This document shows positions 11,678 to 23,508 of a stretch of DNA of 64,000 nt, one piece after another. Origin of the DNA: Kalmusia sp. IMI 367209 (lineage: Eukaryota; Ascomycota; Dothideomycetes; Pleosporales; Didymosphaeriaceae); contig JAPEUQ010000014.1 in NCBI GenBank assembly GCA_027946365.1, positions 558,001 to 622,000 of the forward strand, read 5' to 3'. The notes below the pieces were generated by a model, which worked only from the letters and a program-made list of their open reading frames with translations, was not told the DNA's origin and ran no database searches. The stretch's first letter is position 1. Each line of letters begins with the position of its first letter. Position numbers and translations under genes: made by a program.

Positions 11678-12743
11678 AAGGAAAAAGTATTTCTGTTTAT
11701 AAAGCACCAAGAGACGGTGTTAGAAAACCATCTTCTCAAGGCAGTTGACATCCAAGAAGATCTATGTCATGTGGTTGAGGGTTTGTATATCAGTTGATAT
11801 CGGGAGCGTAGCGCAATGCTAGGCAAGGCCTCTCGAACTCGACTTGTTGTACCTCATGTCAGGATATGATTTGCATGGGTCTTTCATGCGTAGTATACAC
11901 CTAGCACATGCTAGCAAGTCCTAGCCTTGCGCAGAAATACAAATCTAATGCCAAGACTGCTTCGAGGTAGGTGCAACAGCAATGGGATTATTTTTAATAG
12001 CCGAAAATACATACACCAGCGTACTATCTCGTTGTTCCATATACATGCAAGAATGCGGTGCTTAGGAAAGGCAGCATACTTGCATACATATCACCAGGTG
12101 CCGAGAACCCGTCATCGAAAACCTCCCTAATCAGCATACAAGAAAAGATGGTAAGCGACATCGAAGACCTTGCAGCCTCGCAATCTTCTTCCTTAGGAAC
12201 CACCCGACCCACCTTCCTAAACCAGCCTTTCCCGGCCGCTCAGCAAATCTTCCATCAGCCAGCTTGGCAGCCGTATACTAGATCCTACGACTGCCGCGCC
12301 AACCCTTCTGCGTACGGAAAGCTGCCTGTTTCCCAAGGAATGGGCTTTCTCCTCGCCCGTTATCGATTCCGCCGCCACCACATGTGCCAAGCAGAGTCTA
12401 AGATGAAGAAGCGCAAGCCTTGTGGCGATTCTCGTATGTTTGCTTCTTCATGAGGCAAGGAGCTGACGAGCGGGTTTGGCGGGCGAACGATAAGAGGTTG
12501 GTTATCCTTGTCGGCTGCGAGCTTGATGACGGTACCTGGTCGCTGGAAAGAGCTTGTTGGACCGTGAGATTAGGAGTTTGGGTCGACTGAGGGATGATCG
12601 TATTATGACGGGAACGCGTGTAACGTGGAAGGTGCATAGATATATAGAGCGGAGTACCTCTGCCTGAGTTGTTGTTCTCGTGTCAGCTCCTGAGTATTGT
12701 CGTCCCAATATTTTGGAGCGGAAACGTCTACTGTCAAGCAATC
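11678..12743. other. Intergenic gap FAH-family gene to aminopeptidase
   Basis: 1.07 kb with 3' flank, then promoter of the secreted aminopeptidase. An open frame at 12058-12453 (+) of 131 codons has no recognisable domain and is not called. Confidence 0.5.
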
Positions 12744-14393
12744 ATGAAGGCCTCTTTTGTTGTTGGAGCACTCGCGGCTATTGCCTCAGCCGGTGTAATA
12801 GACATCGAGGCACGTGGAGGTTATGGCCATGGTGGAGGCTACGATGGTGGCCACGCAGATAAGTGCAAAAAGTTACCGCCTGTCAATTCAGTATGTGACC
12901 TACTTCATCTCAATGGACACCTTGTATGTGGCAGTGGCTAATCCTATCATAGAGGAAACTCCAAGCCGCCATCCACACAGATTCCCTTTTGAAAGGTGCT
13001 AAGAAGCTCATGAGTTTCGCGGAGTCGACTCCTGCACGTAATAGACAGATGGGCACTAGGGGACACAATCTTACGACCGATTTTCTGATCAAAGAGCTGA
13101 AGAAGCTTAATGGGTATTACAAGATCCAGACACAGACCTTCTGGGACCCGGTGATGCTCAACGGGACGTTGTCGTTGGAGATCGACGGTGAGGCAACTGA
13201 CGGGGGCCTCTTCGATTATTCTGCTTCGGGCGATGTTTCAGCTCCGCTCGTCGTGGTCAGCAACCAGGGCTGCGAAGCGGTATGAGCTTCGATTTGCGAA
13301 TCGTGATACCTTACTAAGATCAGTGTAGGGGGACTACCCGGCTGAAGTCTCTGGCAACATTGCCCTCATACTACGCGGCTCCTGCGAGTTTGGCCTCAAG
13401 TCTGCCCTTGCTGGTGCTGCCGGCGCACAGGGCGCCTTGATCTATAACAATATCCAAGGCCGGCTCGAAGGAACTCTGAGTCTCCCAGGTCGCCCAGAAG
13501 GGGACTACATTCCCACCATCGGCTTGAGCGACGTCCAGGGTCAGAATTTGGTGGCCGCAATTACTAGCGGCGCTGAAGTCACAGCTTCTCTCCACGTCGA
13601 AACCGACATTCAGAACCGCTCCACAATCAACGTTCTTGCAACTTCGAACTGTGGCAGCACCGATACAGTTCTGATGCTTGGCGCTCATACCGATTCCGTT
13701 TTCCGTGGTCCAGGTATCAACGACGACGGGAGCGGTACGATTGGTATCCTCGAGGTTGCCAAGGCGCTTTCCAAGTACAAGGTCAACAATGCTGTGAGGT
13801 TCGGCTGGTGGTCTGGGGAGGAGATTGGAACCCTAGGCTCTGAATACTACGTTGACAGCCTCTCTACAGCCGAGCAGGCAAAGGTCCGCGCTTACCTAAA
13901 TTTCGATATGATCGCATCCCCGAATTACGTACATGCAATCTATGACGGCGACGGGTCGTCTTTCAACAGCAGCGGGCCTACGGGCAGTGCTGAGATTGAG
14001 CACTTCTTCGAGAGGTACTTCGCGTCCAAGGGGGAGAACTATACGGCTACTGAATTCGATGGCCGCTCGGACTATGGCGCGTTTTTGGAGGTCGGCATTC
14101 CTAGTGGTGGCACATTTACAGGCGCGGAGGATATCAAGACGGAGGAGGAGGCGGTTCAGTTTGGTGGAATTGCTGGCGAACCGTATGATGCGAACTACCA
14201 TCAAGCCGGTGATGATGTTAGTAATCTGGCCCTGGACGCGTTCACGTTGCACGCGAAGGGCATCGCCGCGGCAGTGGCAGAGTACGCAACCAGCTTCAAG
14301 AGCTTACCACCGAAGGACACTGCGAAAAGGGACATGCCGATGACGAGGTCGGAGGCGGCCCGGTCCGTGGGTGATCATGCTGTGAAAGTTTAG
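12744..14393 (+). CDS. Secreted M28 leucine aminopeptidase (Lap2/aminopeptidase Y type)
   Basis: Extracellular zinc exopeptidase that removes N-terminal residues, a nutritional protease in moulds. Exons 12744-12890, 12953-13279 and 13329-14393 give 512 aa. A signal peptide is visible (MKASFVVGALAAIASAGVID), then a short Gly/His/Tyr-rich propeptide. A protease-associated (PA) domain lies in the middle (VVVSNQGCEA, LRGSCEFGLKSALAGAAGA, GALIYNN). The M28 catalytic core has the expected ligands: His and Asp in LGAHTDSVFRGPGINDDGSG, the Glu pair in GWWSGEEIGTLGSEYY, Asp in YLNFDMIASPNY, and His in NYHQAGDDVSNL. FDGRSDYGAFLEVGIPSGG closely matches Aspergillus Lap2. A basic KR pair near the C-terminus may be a processing point. 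Introns are GT-AG. Confidence 0.94.
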
Positions 14394-17217
14394 CTAGCCA
14401 CTGTTGTGCGGCTAGCATAGTTGTACCTTGAATGGATGGACATTATTGACATCCAGATCCAACTATTCATGAGGAGGTTCCGCCGTAGTGGTTTCGCATC
14501 TGTTATTGTGATGTTTACCCCCCAAACTGCAATTTGCTGTCTAGATGACGATACTTGCACGCATCCACGAGGTACATTGGACGGAACGTAAAAGATGTTG
14601 CAAATACTCCATTGATGGCGAGATAGCATTGACTAATACATAGTCTTGAAGTGAGAAGATATCGATTACTCTCAGTTGCTTCCGACGTGTGCGGTGATGG
14701 CTATGTAGGGAAAAACTGACCACACTCCCACCCCAAGCCCACCGCGCACGGGACCCTATGCGTTTGTCACGGCCTGCTAGAAGCTCGAAATTCCTTCCCG
14801 GGAGCCTTGCAACATACCCATCCGTCAGCCGCCATTCTCGATTGCACTCTAAAAACGGCCGAATGAACGAATGGATTGCACCCCTGATCCTCTCGGCTAC
14901 AGGTGCGTCGATCCGAGTGTTAGCACGGTGGCGCGAAGACTAGGGCGAAGACTATGGATTTGGAAAGCAATTCAAAGAGATAAAGAAGCTCTGTCAGGGT
15001 TGATGGGAATCGACATTACGGGGAGTGGTTGACGGCCGCGGATACTGCTCTTGCATGCCCTCTGCGTCGTGCACTCTTTCCCTCGTCGGCGCACGTTGGG
15101 CGACCTTTTTTGGACCTTCACGAAAGGCAGCTTCTGGCTACGATTTTGCCAGCACACGATGGTAAGGTCTGCGGTCAGCCACAGCGAATCGACGGGGTGT
15201 GTTGTCACGGACAGGATGCAGCGGCTCCGTTGCATGTACAGGCCGTTAGGTACCCACTTCGCCACCTGCAGAAGCTCCATTGGAGGGAGTGAGTATCCTG
15301 GAATCCGAGCAAGCGGGTCTGGCTCGATTGGGCCGAAGATGCAGCCTTGAGCAAAGTTCGAGAAGACAGAGGCTGACATGTCTCTCGCCCGGAACAATCG
15401 ACTGATTCTGCTGCCACGGTGGGGGCGGGAGCCGCACTGGGAGAGCGGGGTAGGAGGAAACCTGCCCCTCTTTCTTGATCGGGTAAAGTGCCTTGCTGCC
15501 GATGGTGCTCGCCTGTGATGCTCGCACGGAGAGGGCCGTGAGGACAGGAGGGGGAGCTGTTCTTCTTTCTGGCCGGCGAACACGCTCTGTGTGCCTCGAT
15601 GCCCTCTCGCGCCTCCATGGCTGGCTGGTGGCCCGGACGGCCAGGCTCGCGCGCAGGCCGGCGGTGATTGGAGTCGGAGGAGGATGCGGGGAATGCTGGC
15701 GGCGCTTCTGAAACGTTTCTTGCTATCGATACCCGCCGTCTAGGCCGATGTCGGTTAGGCTTCCGTTTCGACATGGCGGTGAGACTGAGAGCCATCACAC
15801 GTTTCCTAGACCGGACGCAGCGTAGTCACCGTGCAGGACATTTCGCCGCCAGATGTCACACAGGCCTGCAACGCCGCGAGCGCCGGGGAGGAAAAGACGG
15901 ACGGCCACCGACAAAGCAGGCCAGCGCTGGTGTGTCGACGAGCATGGCGAGGGCGATGCGATGCGATGCGATGCGAGGGCTCCAGGTGTTTGCATGTCGT
16001 TGTGTCGTTCTGGCGTGGGCAGTTTGGGCCACTCTTCACCCGGGCCATGTAACTCGACCTGCATAGACCCCCCTCCCCCAGCGGCAGCGTCTTGCATCGG
16101 CATTCTGGTTGAGCCCCGCCGGCCGCCAGAGCGGCCGTGGACACGAAAAGCTACCTCTGCCTGTGGCCAGACGCGCAGATCTGCAGTCGTCGTCGTCGAT
16201 TGGGGCGCGTAGGTGCCAGTCTCCGTCCATGGCTGCGATGCATTCAAATCGCGTCCATTGGTCCACCCCGGCACCGGCCTTCGAGATAGTTGCTCTGCCA
16301 GTGTGGTCCAGCCGGTCGCTTGCGAGGTGCTTTGCTGAACCACGACGGCTACCGCGCGCAAAAATTCGAGCGGATCCACACGCGAAGGGGGCTCGCCGTC
16401 GCGGCGAAGGGCTGGACGAAACGTGCCCAAGAGGGCCGCATGGGCGAGCAGGTGGGAACAAGCACCCGTTGCGTCCCCCATGCCCGCCTGTGGCACGAGC
16501 TGCAAAGTCGAAATAGACGTTGCCGCGCTCGAGCTCTCTTCTCTCGAGCCCACGTACATAGCCATTGAGCTGCCATTGCGTGCTGCAGGCCGGTGCCTGT
16601 TCTTGCAGCAGGAAATAGGAAGTGCCAATATAGGCGGTATAGCGTGCGCGGAGAGACTCGAGCTACGTGCTAAAATACGGCAGACGGTGGCTTGCAGGTC
16701 GGTCCCTAGTCAGGCCCAGTCGTTTAAAGGCATCAGGGTCTACTGCCAGCCTTCGTCACAGCACTCCGCCGCCGCACTGTACAATACTGTAAACTCTTCG
16801 CGCGCGCTGGTGGGCTGGGACCGCTCCACTTGTCACTCTTTCCTTGAGTCTGTCCTTTGGAATCCGACCTCACGGTTGCACCCATCGTCCCCATCCACGT
16901 CCCCCCAGAGCGCGGACCACACGCTGCCGCGGCTCAGCGCTTGGGACCACTTCCCACCATAGCCCAGCGAACCTCCCGCAAACTCCAACGACGATTTTCC
17001 TCCGTACCTGATCGCTGTACCAAGGCCACCGAGGGCCTCTGCCCTGTGTACCCATTACTGTGTGCGTCCACCACCCTGTCGTCCGTCTCTCCACGCCGCT
17101 GCGAAGCCTGAGCGCCCCAGCCATGGCCTCTCCCCCTCGCCGCCATACTTCCCACCCCACAACACCAGGCGCGAAAAGCAATTTTGCTGATTCCCTCCAG
17201 TGTATTTCTAGTTGAAA
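14394..17217. other. Long GC-rich intergenic region upstream of puf4
   Basis: 2.8 kb without a supported gene. From about 15,000 the sequence is GC-rich, so stop codons are rare and long open frames occur on both strands (for example 15795-16628 minus, 277 codons; 14972-15583 minus, 203 codons). None shows a domain, and their composition (Arg/Ser/Pro/Ala) is what random GC-rich DNA gives. The last ~450 bp is pyrimidine-rich and probably the puf4 promoter and leader. Confidence 0.55.
15953..15976. repeat. Short GCGAT microsatellite
   Basis: Four full GCGAT units plus four bases in tandem within the GC-rich gap upstream of puf4. No coding context is supported. Confidence 0.85.
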
Positions 17218-20200
17218 ATGGCCTTCTCCGCCGGTATTGGGGAGCGCAGCGGCCTAAGGTCGCCCCGCGAAGAGGCATCCTTCGCTTCCCTTACGAGTCC
17301 CCGTCGCGCCGTCGGTTCCCAGATGGGGTCCTCCTCTGCCAACGATCCTCGCGGCCAGTTGCACCGCCGATTTACCACGAACAACATGCCTACTACGCTA
17401 AGCACCCCTTTGTCGCCAATTGGACAGCAGCGAAGACAGGCGGCTGAGCCGGCCGAATTCACCACTACTACAGCGGTACGTAGCAGCGTTGTTTCCTTGT
17501 AGCATACCGGCCGTCGACACATGCCTCGCATATTGCACACCTTCTGTTGTCTCAACCAGTACTCTACGTGAAGGGGAAGCTTCAGAGGGAATCGTCGCTG
17601 TGAGGCGTTTGCCCTGTGCCGACATGGCTCTTTTGAGGACCGTGCGCGCAGCATCTTCTCTATATTCCACTTCACGCAGGTATGGGAGGAGATGGGTCGG
17701 ATGTGTTTGCCCGGTCGTGTGTGATTGTGGTCATCTCGCGCCGGAGGCAATCCTCTGTGAATAAGGATCAAGGCTAACGGATCTCCAGACGTACCACAAA
17801 CTTCAAGTGGTAAGCAACTTTCTGTCACTCAGCGCAACCACACTTGCGTTCTTTCCTATTCCATACGAGTAATCTTGGGGAGGCCGCATTAGCGCCGCTG
17901 TCGAGGTGATATAAACGCGCCCTCAACCTCAAATATTTCCTGTTCCCCTTCACCCCCACAACAAACAAAACATCCTCTCGTTGTCAGCTGGAGTATCTTG
18001 TATACAACAGCTTTGTACTCGAGAGGCGTCCGTCTTTCTCCTTGTTTCTGCCGCTCTGCGCGTCCCTCTTGCCTCCTCATCGCACCCCGCGCGCGTCGCG
18101 TGTTCTCCATCGCAACGGTCTGTGTGACCCCGCTAATTGTGAGTTAGCTCGAGAAAAAGAAGCTCGAATACGAGTATTTGAAGGAGCAGCGACGGCGTTT
18201 TGAGGCTGAGATGGAGCTTATTGATATGCAGTCCCGCCAAGAGGAAGAGGAGATCAATCGACTTTCCTCCGACATTAGATACGGAAAACACAGCCAACCG
18301 ACTACCCCACCAGAGTATAGCAATAGCTCCGGCTTCCCATCATCGCTTTCGCGCCCGAATCGCTTCAGCATGTCGGCTATCAATCCCGGCTTGACGACGC
18401 CTCGCGGCAACCGCTCGGGCTCTCAGCTCACTTCGCCGCCCTCCGCTCGTTCTCAAGGCAATGGTTTCATCCCCTCGCAATCCATGCCCGGCTCTCGTCG
18501 CAACTCCGACGAGGACGGCGATGACTTCAACGATGACTTCACGCCTGAGAGCCCGGTCCATATCCGCAAGTAAGTGCACACCCCACCTTTACCTCCAGCA
18601 AACTCGTATCCCTTGCGTGGGCAACGTAAACGAACCCGCACTCACGCGCGTCTGCATTCCGACACGTTCATTTCACCTTGGTATCATACTGACTTGAACA
18701 GCCCCAATCGTTTCTCTATGCCCCCGCTCGGTGGCCGGAACAACAACGAGGTTCACATGCCTGACATGGGCTCCGTTCTCGACTTCCTCAAGGATGAGAA
18801 TGAGCAGCACCCGCCTACTTCCTCTGGCGCGTCTTACTCGCTTCAGATGAACACAACGAAAGAGGGGGTCCCGATTTTGGTACGTCAGAATGCTAACGGT
18901 AACGGCATGAAGCTGTCCACGTCTTCTGCTGCACTTGACCTTGCCCTTTCGCAATCACCCGGTCCGGACGGCCAGTCCAGCGGTTGGAGCCATCGTCACC
19001 GTCAAGCACAGCAGTCGCTTCCTACTAACACTCTTCGTAAGGATTCCCAAATCGATGAGTATGACATTGCCCACACCAACGGCGGCGGCGGCGGCGACAA
19101 GACCCCGAAGTCCATGGCTGGCAATCGTCGTTCCATGGAGGTGTACACCATTACCAGCCCGCAGCGCTCCGCTTACGGCAACGGAATGCCGAAGCTCCAG
19201 CAGTCGTTCTCCACCAACGATGTGCCAACTCTCAAGAACGGTGATAATGTCAACGGCTCTGCCTTCAAGACCCACGCGGAGCAACACTTGCGCAACCACA
19301 ACGCTAATTTAGGTCGCGTTCCGGCAAATGCTGTGCCTAATCGTCATAGCCGTGAGCTGTCTACTGGATTCAAGGAGCATGAGTATCGCCTTCAGTCTGG
19401 CCTCCATGCGAGCGCTGCTCCCTTCGGTCCGATGATGACCATGACCTCTTCGCCTGCTGTCACCGGTGCGATGCCGGCCACCATTGGTTCTCCTGTCCCG
19501 TCTATGTACTCCATGTACTCCAATGGCACACCCGGTCCCGCCTACGTTGGTTATGGCATGTCGGCACTGAACAACGCTATGGGCAGTATGTCTATGCAAG
19601 GCCCGACCTACCCGCCAATGTATACTGGCCCGCAGCAGTACGGCGGCTATAATCCCTACACTACCTATAACCGCGAAGGTCACATGCAAGATAGCCAGGC
19701 TCGCGTCATTCAGAGCCGCCGAATGCAGAATGGTATGTACTGCAAAGGGTTCTCGTTCGATGTATCCTAACATGACCAGATGCCAACCGTTTCTTGAACT
19801 ATGACCTGAAGACGATGGCGCGTCAAGACATTTATACGCTTTGCAAGGACCAGCACGGCTGCCGTTTCTTGCAGAAGAAGCTCGAGGAGAAGGATCCCGA
19901 GAATGTGCAGATCATCTTCGAAGAGACTGCCCCTCACGTGGTCGAGCTCATGACCGATCCTTTCGGCAACTACCTCTGTCAAAAGTTGTTGGAGTTCTGC
20001 AATGATGAGCAGCGCAACACTCTCGTGCGCAACGCCGCACCATCTTTGGTGTCTATTGCCCTCAACCAGCACGGTACTCGCGCTCTGCAGAAGATGATTG
20101 AATTCATCTCGACTCCCGAGCAGGTAAGCAGACGAACGTGTTTTTTTTTCATCGGCGTACGTTAATCGATTCAACAGATTCAAATGATCATCAATGCGCT

Positions 20201-21252
20201 GGGTAGTGAGGTCGTCGCTCTCATTCAGGACCTCAACGGTAATCATGTCATCCAAAAGTGTCTCAATCACCTAAAGGCCGAAGATGCCCAGTTCATCTTC
20301 GATGCCGTTGGTGATAATTGCGTCATAGTTGGTACGCACCGCCATGGTTGCTGCGTGCTCCAGCGCTGCATTGATCACGCTTCCGGTTTCCAGAAGGTTC
20401 AGCTTGTGCGCCAAATTACAGCCAATAGCTTCAACCTGGTCCAAGACCCCTTTGGTAAAATGTTTTCCTCCTACACACCTTGACGTATACTGACTCTGCA
20501 TCCTAGGCAATTACGTCGTCCAGTATATTCTTGATCTCAACGACGTCAACTTCACGACACCCCTCTGCCTCGGTTTCCAAGGCCATATTGCTGAGCTATC
20601 GAAACAGAAGTTCAGCTCGAATGTCATCGAGAAGTGCGTTCGCTGCGCTGATGTAGCTACCAAGGCTGTCATGATCGAGGAGATGATGGACGCTGATGAG
20701 CTCGAAAAACTCATGCGCGATTCATACGGCAACTATGTCATCCAGACCGCCCTTGAGTTTGCTCCTGCAGACCTTTGTCTTCACCTAATCGACGCCATGC
20801 GCCCGATCTTGCCAGGTATCCGCCAGACTCCTTATGGTCGCCGCATCCAGAGCAAGGTCCAGGAGCGTGAGTCTCGCCTTGCCGCCTATACTGGTCGTGT
20901 TTCCGTGTCTGGACATGTTTCCCCCCACAGCATGACCACCAGCCAGGCCTCGGATACGAACACTGTTTATCCTAACCAAGTCTCCGCATCTTCTGGCTAC
21001 GCGACCCCGATGTACACCGCGGCCGCAAACTACGGTAGCAACATCGCCTCGCCGCAGCCGCACCGCATGAGCAACCCTCCCCTTCCGTCCCACCTTCAGA
21101 ATTCGGTTCAGTACCCAGCATACCAGTTCAGCATGCCGCCCACCAATGGCAACGGTCCCGGCAATGGTCACAACAGTGGCCACAGCAATGGTCATGGTAA
21201 CACTCATGGCGGTGGTCACGGCACCGGACACGGCAGCGGCAACTTCTTCTAA
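17218..21252 (+). CDS. PUF4: Pumilio-family RNA-binding protein Puf4
   Basis: Cytoplasmic regulator that binds UGUA-containing 3' UTRs and recruits decay factors. Eight exons: 17218-17475, 17789-17809, 18148-18569, 18702-19732, 19780-20123, 20178-20454 and 20507-21252, with the second only 21 nt (seven listed because the PUF domain is split over the last three); total 1032 aa. The microexon encodes TYHKLQV and joins to LEKKKLEYEYLKEQRRRFE, giving one continuous charged coiled coil. Residues ~90-570 are low-complexity, Ser/Asn/Pro-rich. The PUF domain (~585-925) has eight repeats with recognition triplets readable as CRQ (HGCRFLQKK), NYQ, TRQ, NHQ, CCQ, NYQ, SNE (FSSNVIEKC) and NYQ. SNE in repeat 7 and NYQ in repeat 8 specify the UG start. 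DQHGCRFLQKKL and HGCCVLQRCIDH match yeast Puf4. The tail is a Gly/His/Asn-rich repeat. A UGUA site lies in its own 3' flank. Confidence 0.94.
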
Positions 21253-22264
21253 ATGATGAGTTATGATGACGAACCTTACGGCTGCCGTCTCTGGATTATC
21301 TTTTCGGGATATCGCTACCGGAACAGTTTACCCTGCCAGTTGTTAAACTTTCTGGTGTTGGCCTTATCTCGGGAAGGATCTTTTTCATCTAATCACGATT
21401 TGTCTGTCATGGGTTGGAAGTGCTTTCCTTGAGCTTTTGCTCGCCATTTCAGTCCTATCACCGAATGATTAGCCGTCATGTATAGTATTCCTGCGAGCAT
21501 AGCGGAGCTGGTGCATCTCACGGCGCTTATGGAACGGATGATTTCCTAGTCTTGTATCCCTACTTCGGCAGGTTTCCTTGCTTGCACACCATTTCCTATC
21601 CCTTGATTTCACTTCAATGTTCTTTGTTATGGCGTAGCGCAAGCTCCCTTTGCTGAACACCTCCACAATGATGCAAGGGTGGAAAATTCTGATCGAGTAG
21701 CATTATTCTGGGGTAGTTCAGCATGTGGTACGACAAAGCTGCTCGCAATAGCTGGCAGTTATCTTTTCTATTTCTTTCTTCGGACCATGGCGGATGGACG
21801 TTGCGTATCTTGAACAAACTCGTCTACGCTTCGATGGCAGGCTTGCTTAACTAAAACGGTCTCGCCTTTCAATAGGTGATCGCTTGGCTTTCTTCTGTGG
21901 CTTCGCCACGAGCTCGATCGCACTGGATAAGTAGTCTAAACATGGAATAAATACCCTGAAAATCCTCACTCGAGCGCTTTGCGAATATCGAAGTAGTGTG
22001 ACGTGATACACACTCCCCAGAACGGTGATGGAGAGATGGCGCACATGTGTTGAGGCAAGGGCGCTAAGCACATGATCATGCTAACGCCACCTTCCGGTTC
22101 GGTGACTATGAGCGCATTCCATCATCGAACCCCCGTTCATCACTATATTAGGCTCCCGCTTTCCTACCTTCCGCTTCCTGCACACGACCGAATATACCAA
22201 GACGACCGGATAACAAACTATAATACACAGCCCGCCACTGCAACCGACAAGACACACATCCGAC
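21253..22264. other. puf4 3' flank and upstream region of I9 gene
   Basis: About 1.0 kb. The first half is probably the puf4 3' UTR and contains a PUF-type element at 21479-21487. No coding sequence is seen. Confidence 0.55.
21479..21487 (+). promoter_or_regulatory. Candidate Puf4 binding element in puf4 3' UTR
   Basis: TGTATAGTA on the coding strand, 226 nt past the puf4 stop, fits the published Puf4-type 9-mer UGUA-H-A-N-UA. It could mediate autoregulation. UTR extent and binding are unproven, and a site this short can occur by chance. Confidence 0.35.
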
Positions 22265-22691
22265 ATGCGCTTCGCTCTCATCTCCTTCATTGTTGCGCTC
22301 CTAGCCGCTGTCACCATGGCTGTCCCCCCCAACTTCTACGATGTCATTATCAGCTTCCCGAAGGAAGCGCCTGACTACCTACTTGATGAGGCAAAGCAGG
22401 CGGTGCGCAATGGAAAGGGAACCATTACACACGAGTACAGTACGTTGGCCCCAGGAATTACACCCGCCCTTTGCGCCGAGCGCAAGCAAAAACCCAAAGC
22501 GACTTGTGATTAAGTTGCTACACTCTAGCTAACGTGTTTTCTCAGCTATCATCAAAGGGTTCTCCGCCAAGGTCCCCGGGAATCTATTCGCGGGCATACG
22601 GGCGTTGAGCACTGAGTTCCCGGCAATTATTGAGGGCGACGGCCTCATGACGACGCAGAAAACTGGAACGGGGGATGAGGTGGGCATCTAG
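22265..22691 (+). CDS. Small secreted inhibitor I9-domain protein
   Basis: Stand-alone relative of subtilisin propeptides (peptidase inhibitor I9, as in yeast Pbi2 and the Pleurotus proteinase A inhibitor), expected to bind subtilisin-like proteases. Exons 22265-22439 and 22546-22691 give 106 aa. Signal peptide MRFALISFIVALLAAVTMAV is clear. The I9 fold shows as YDVIISFPKEAP, then, across the intron, THEYTIIKGFSAKVPGN, then IIEGDGLMTTQ. There is no catalytic domain. The secretion signal sets it apart from cytosolic Pbi2. Intron is GT-AG with a GCTAAC branch site. The C-terminal ~10 residues (TGTGDEVGI) are extra to the minimal fold. Confidence 0.85.
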
Positions 22692-23508
22692 AATTGGTGG
22701 CCGATGGGGTATTCAGGGACGAGCCGTACGCTCAAGGGTGGAGTTTGGACAATTTGCACACATTCGGCGCGAGTTTGCAGGTCAAGAAATATGGGCGCCG
22801 CGACGCATATGCTAGGAGTACGGACTGCGGCAGGGCATACTGGGGGAAACTGGCGAAACTTTTCGGTTTCTTTGGGCGCGATATTCTTGAGTGACCACAT
22901 TCGCTCAGCGGATGCTCGGATGCTCGGATGGCGTGTTTGGTTAAGTGCCATGAGTATGAATGGTTGCTTTTTGTCTCTTGACGTTGCATGAACCTCTACG
23001 TAGCCTCAACTTTTGAAAGCTTCCTCAACAGTCCAAATGTTGCACATGATTGTGTGGGATAGGCAGCGGTAGTAGAATGAGTCCCGCATCCCTGCCCCGC
23101 CAAATCCGCCGCCCTAAGGGATTGGAGTAGTGGGCGAGTGTTGCGAGGACACGCCTCGTTTCAGAGGCAGATGTAATTTCATGCAGCAAGCTGCAAGCTG
23201 CAAGCCGATGCCCCCTCGTTAGCACCGACGGTGGTTCTCCATCTTGCACTTTCAACAAGCACAAGCACAAGCAGATCCGGGCAGTGACGTGCAGCGGCCA
23301 GTCCCTGCAGACGGAAGGCGTCGAGGTCCGCAGGTTAGCGTGGGTTACTACCGAGCATCATCGCGTCGACGTCCCACGGCCTCGCGCATCGTTTATTCTT
23401 CTCGCTGCAGTTGCCCGCTCATGATGCATAGGCTCCCCTCGCTATTCACACAACCATCACTCACGATACGAATTTGCGTCTGCGTGTCCTGAACCCCAAC
23501 ACCCGGCC
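22692..23508. other. Intergenic gap I9 gene to hookA
   Basis: 817 bp. Two small imperfect tandem repeats (GCAAGCT units near 23186-23205 and CAAGCA units near 23253-23271) and no supported gene. Confidence 0.5.

Noticed and set aside
14972..15583. 203-codon minus-strand open frame
   Set aside because: Same GC-rich region; no recognisable motif, no splice support.
15795..16628. 277-codon minus-strand open frame
   Set aside because: GC-rich DNA with few stops; overlapping long frames on both strands and Arg/Gly/Ser/Pro composition; no motif.
23186..23271. Short tandem GCAAGCT and CAAGCA repeats
   Set aside because: Too short and imperfect to be a defined repeat family; no associated feature.
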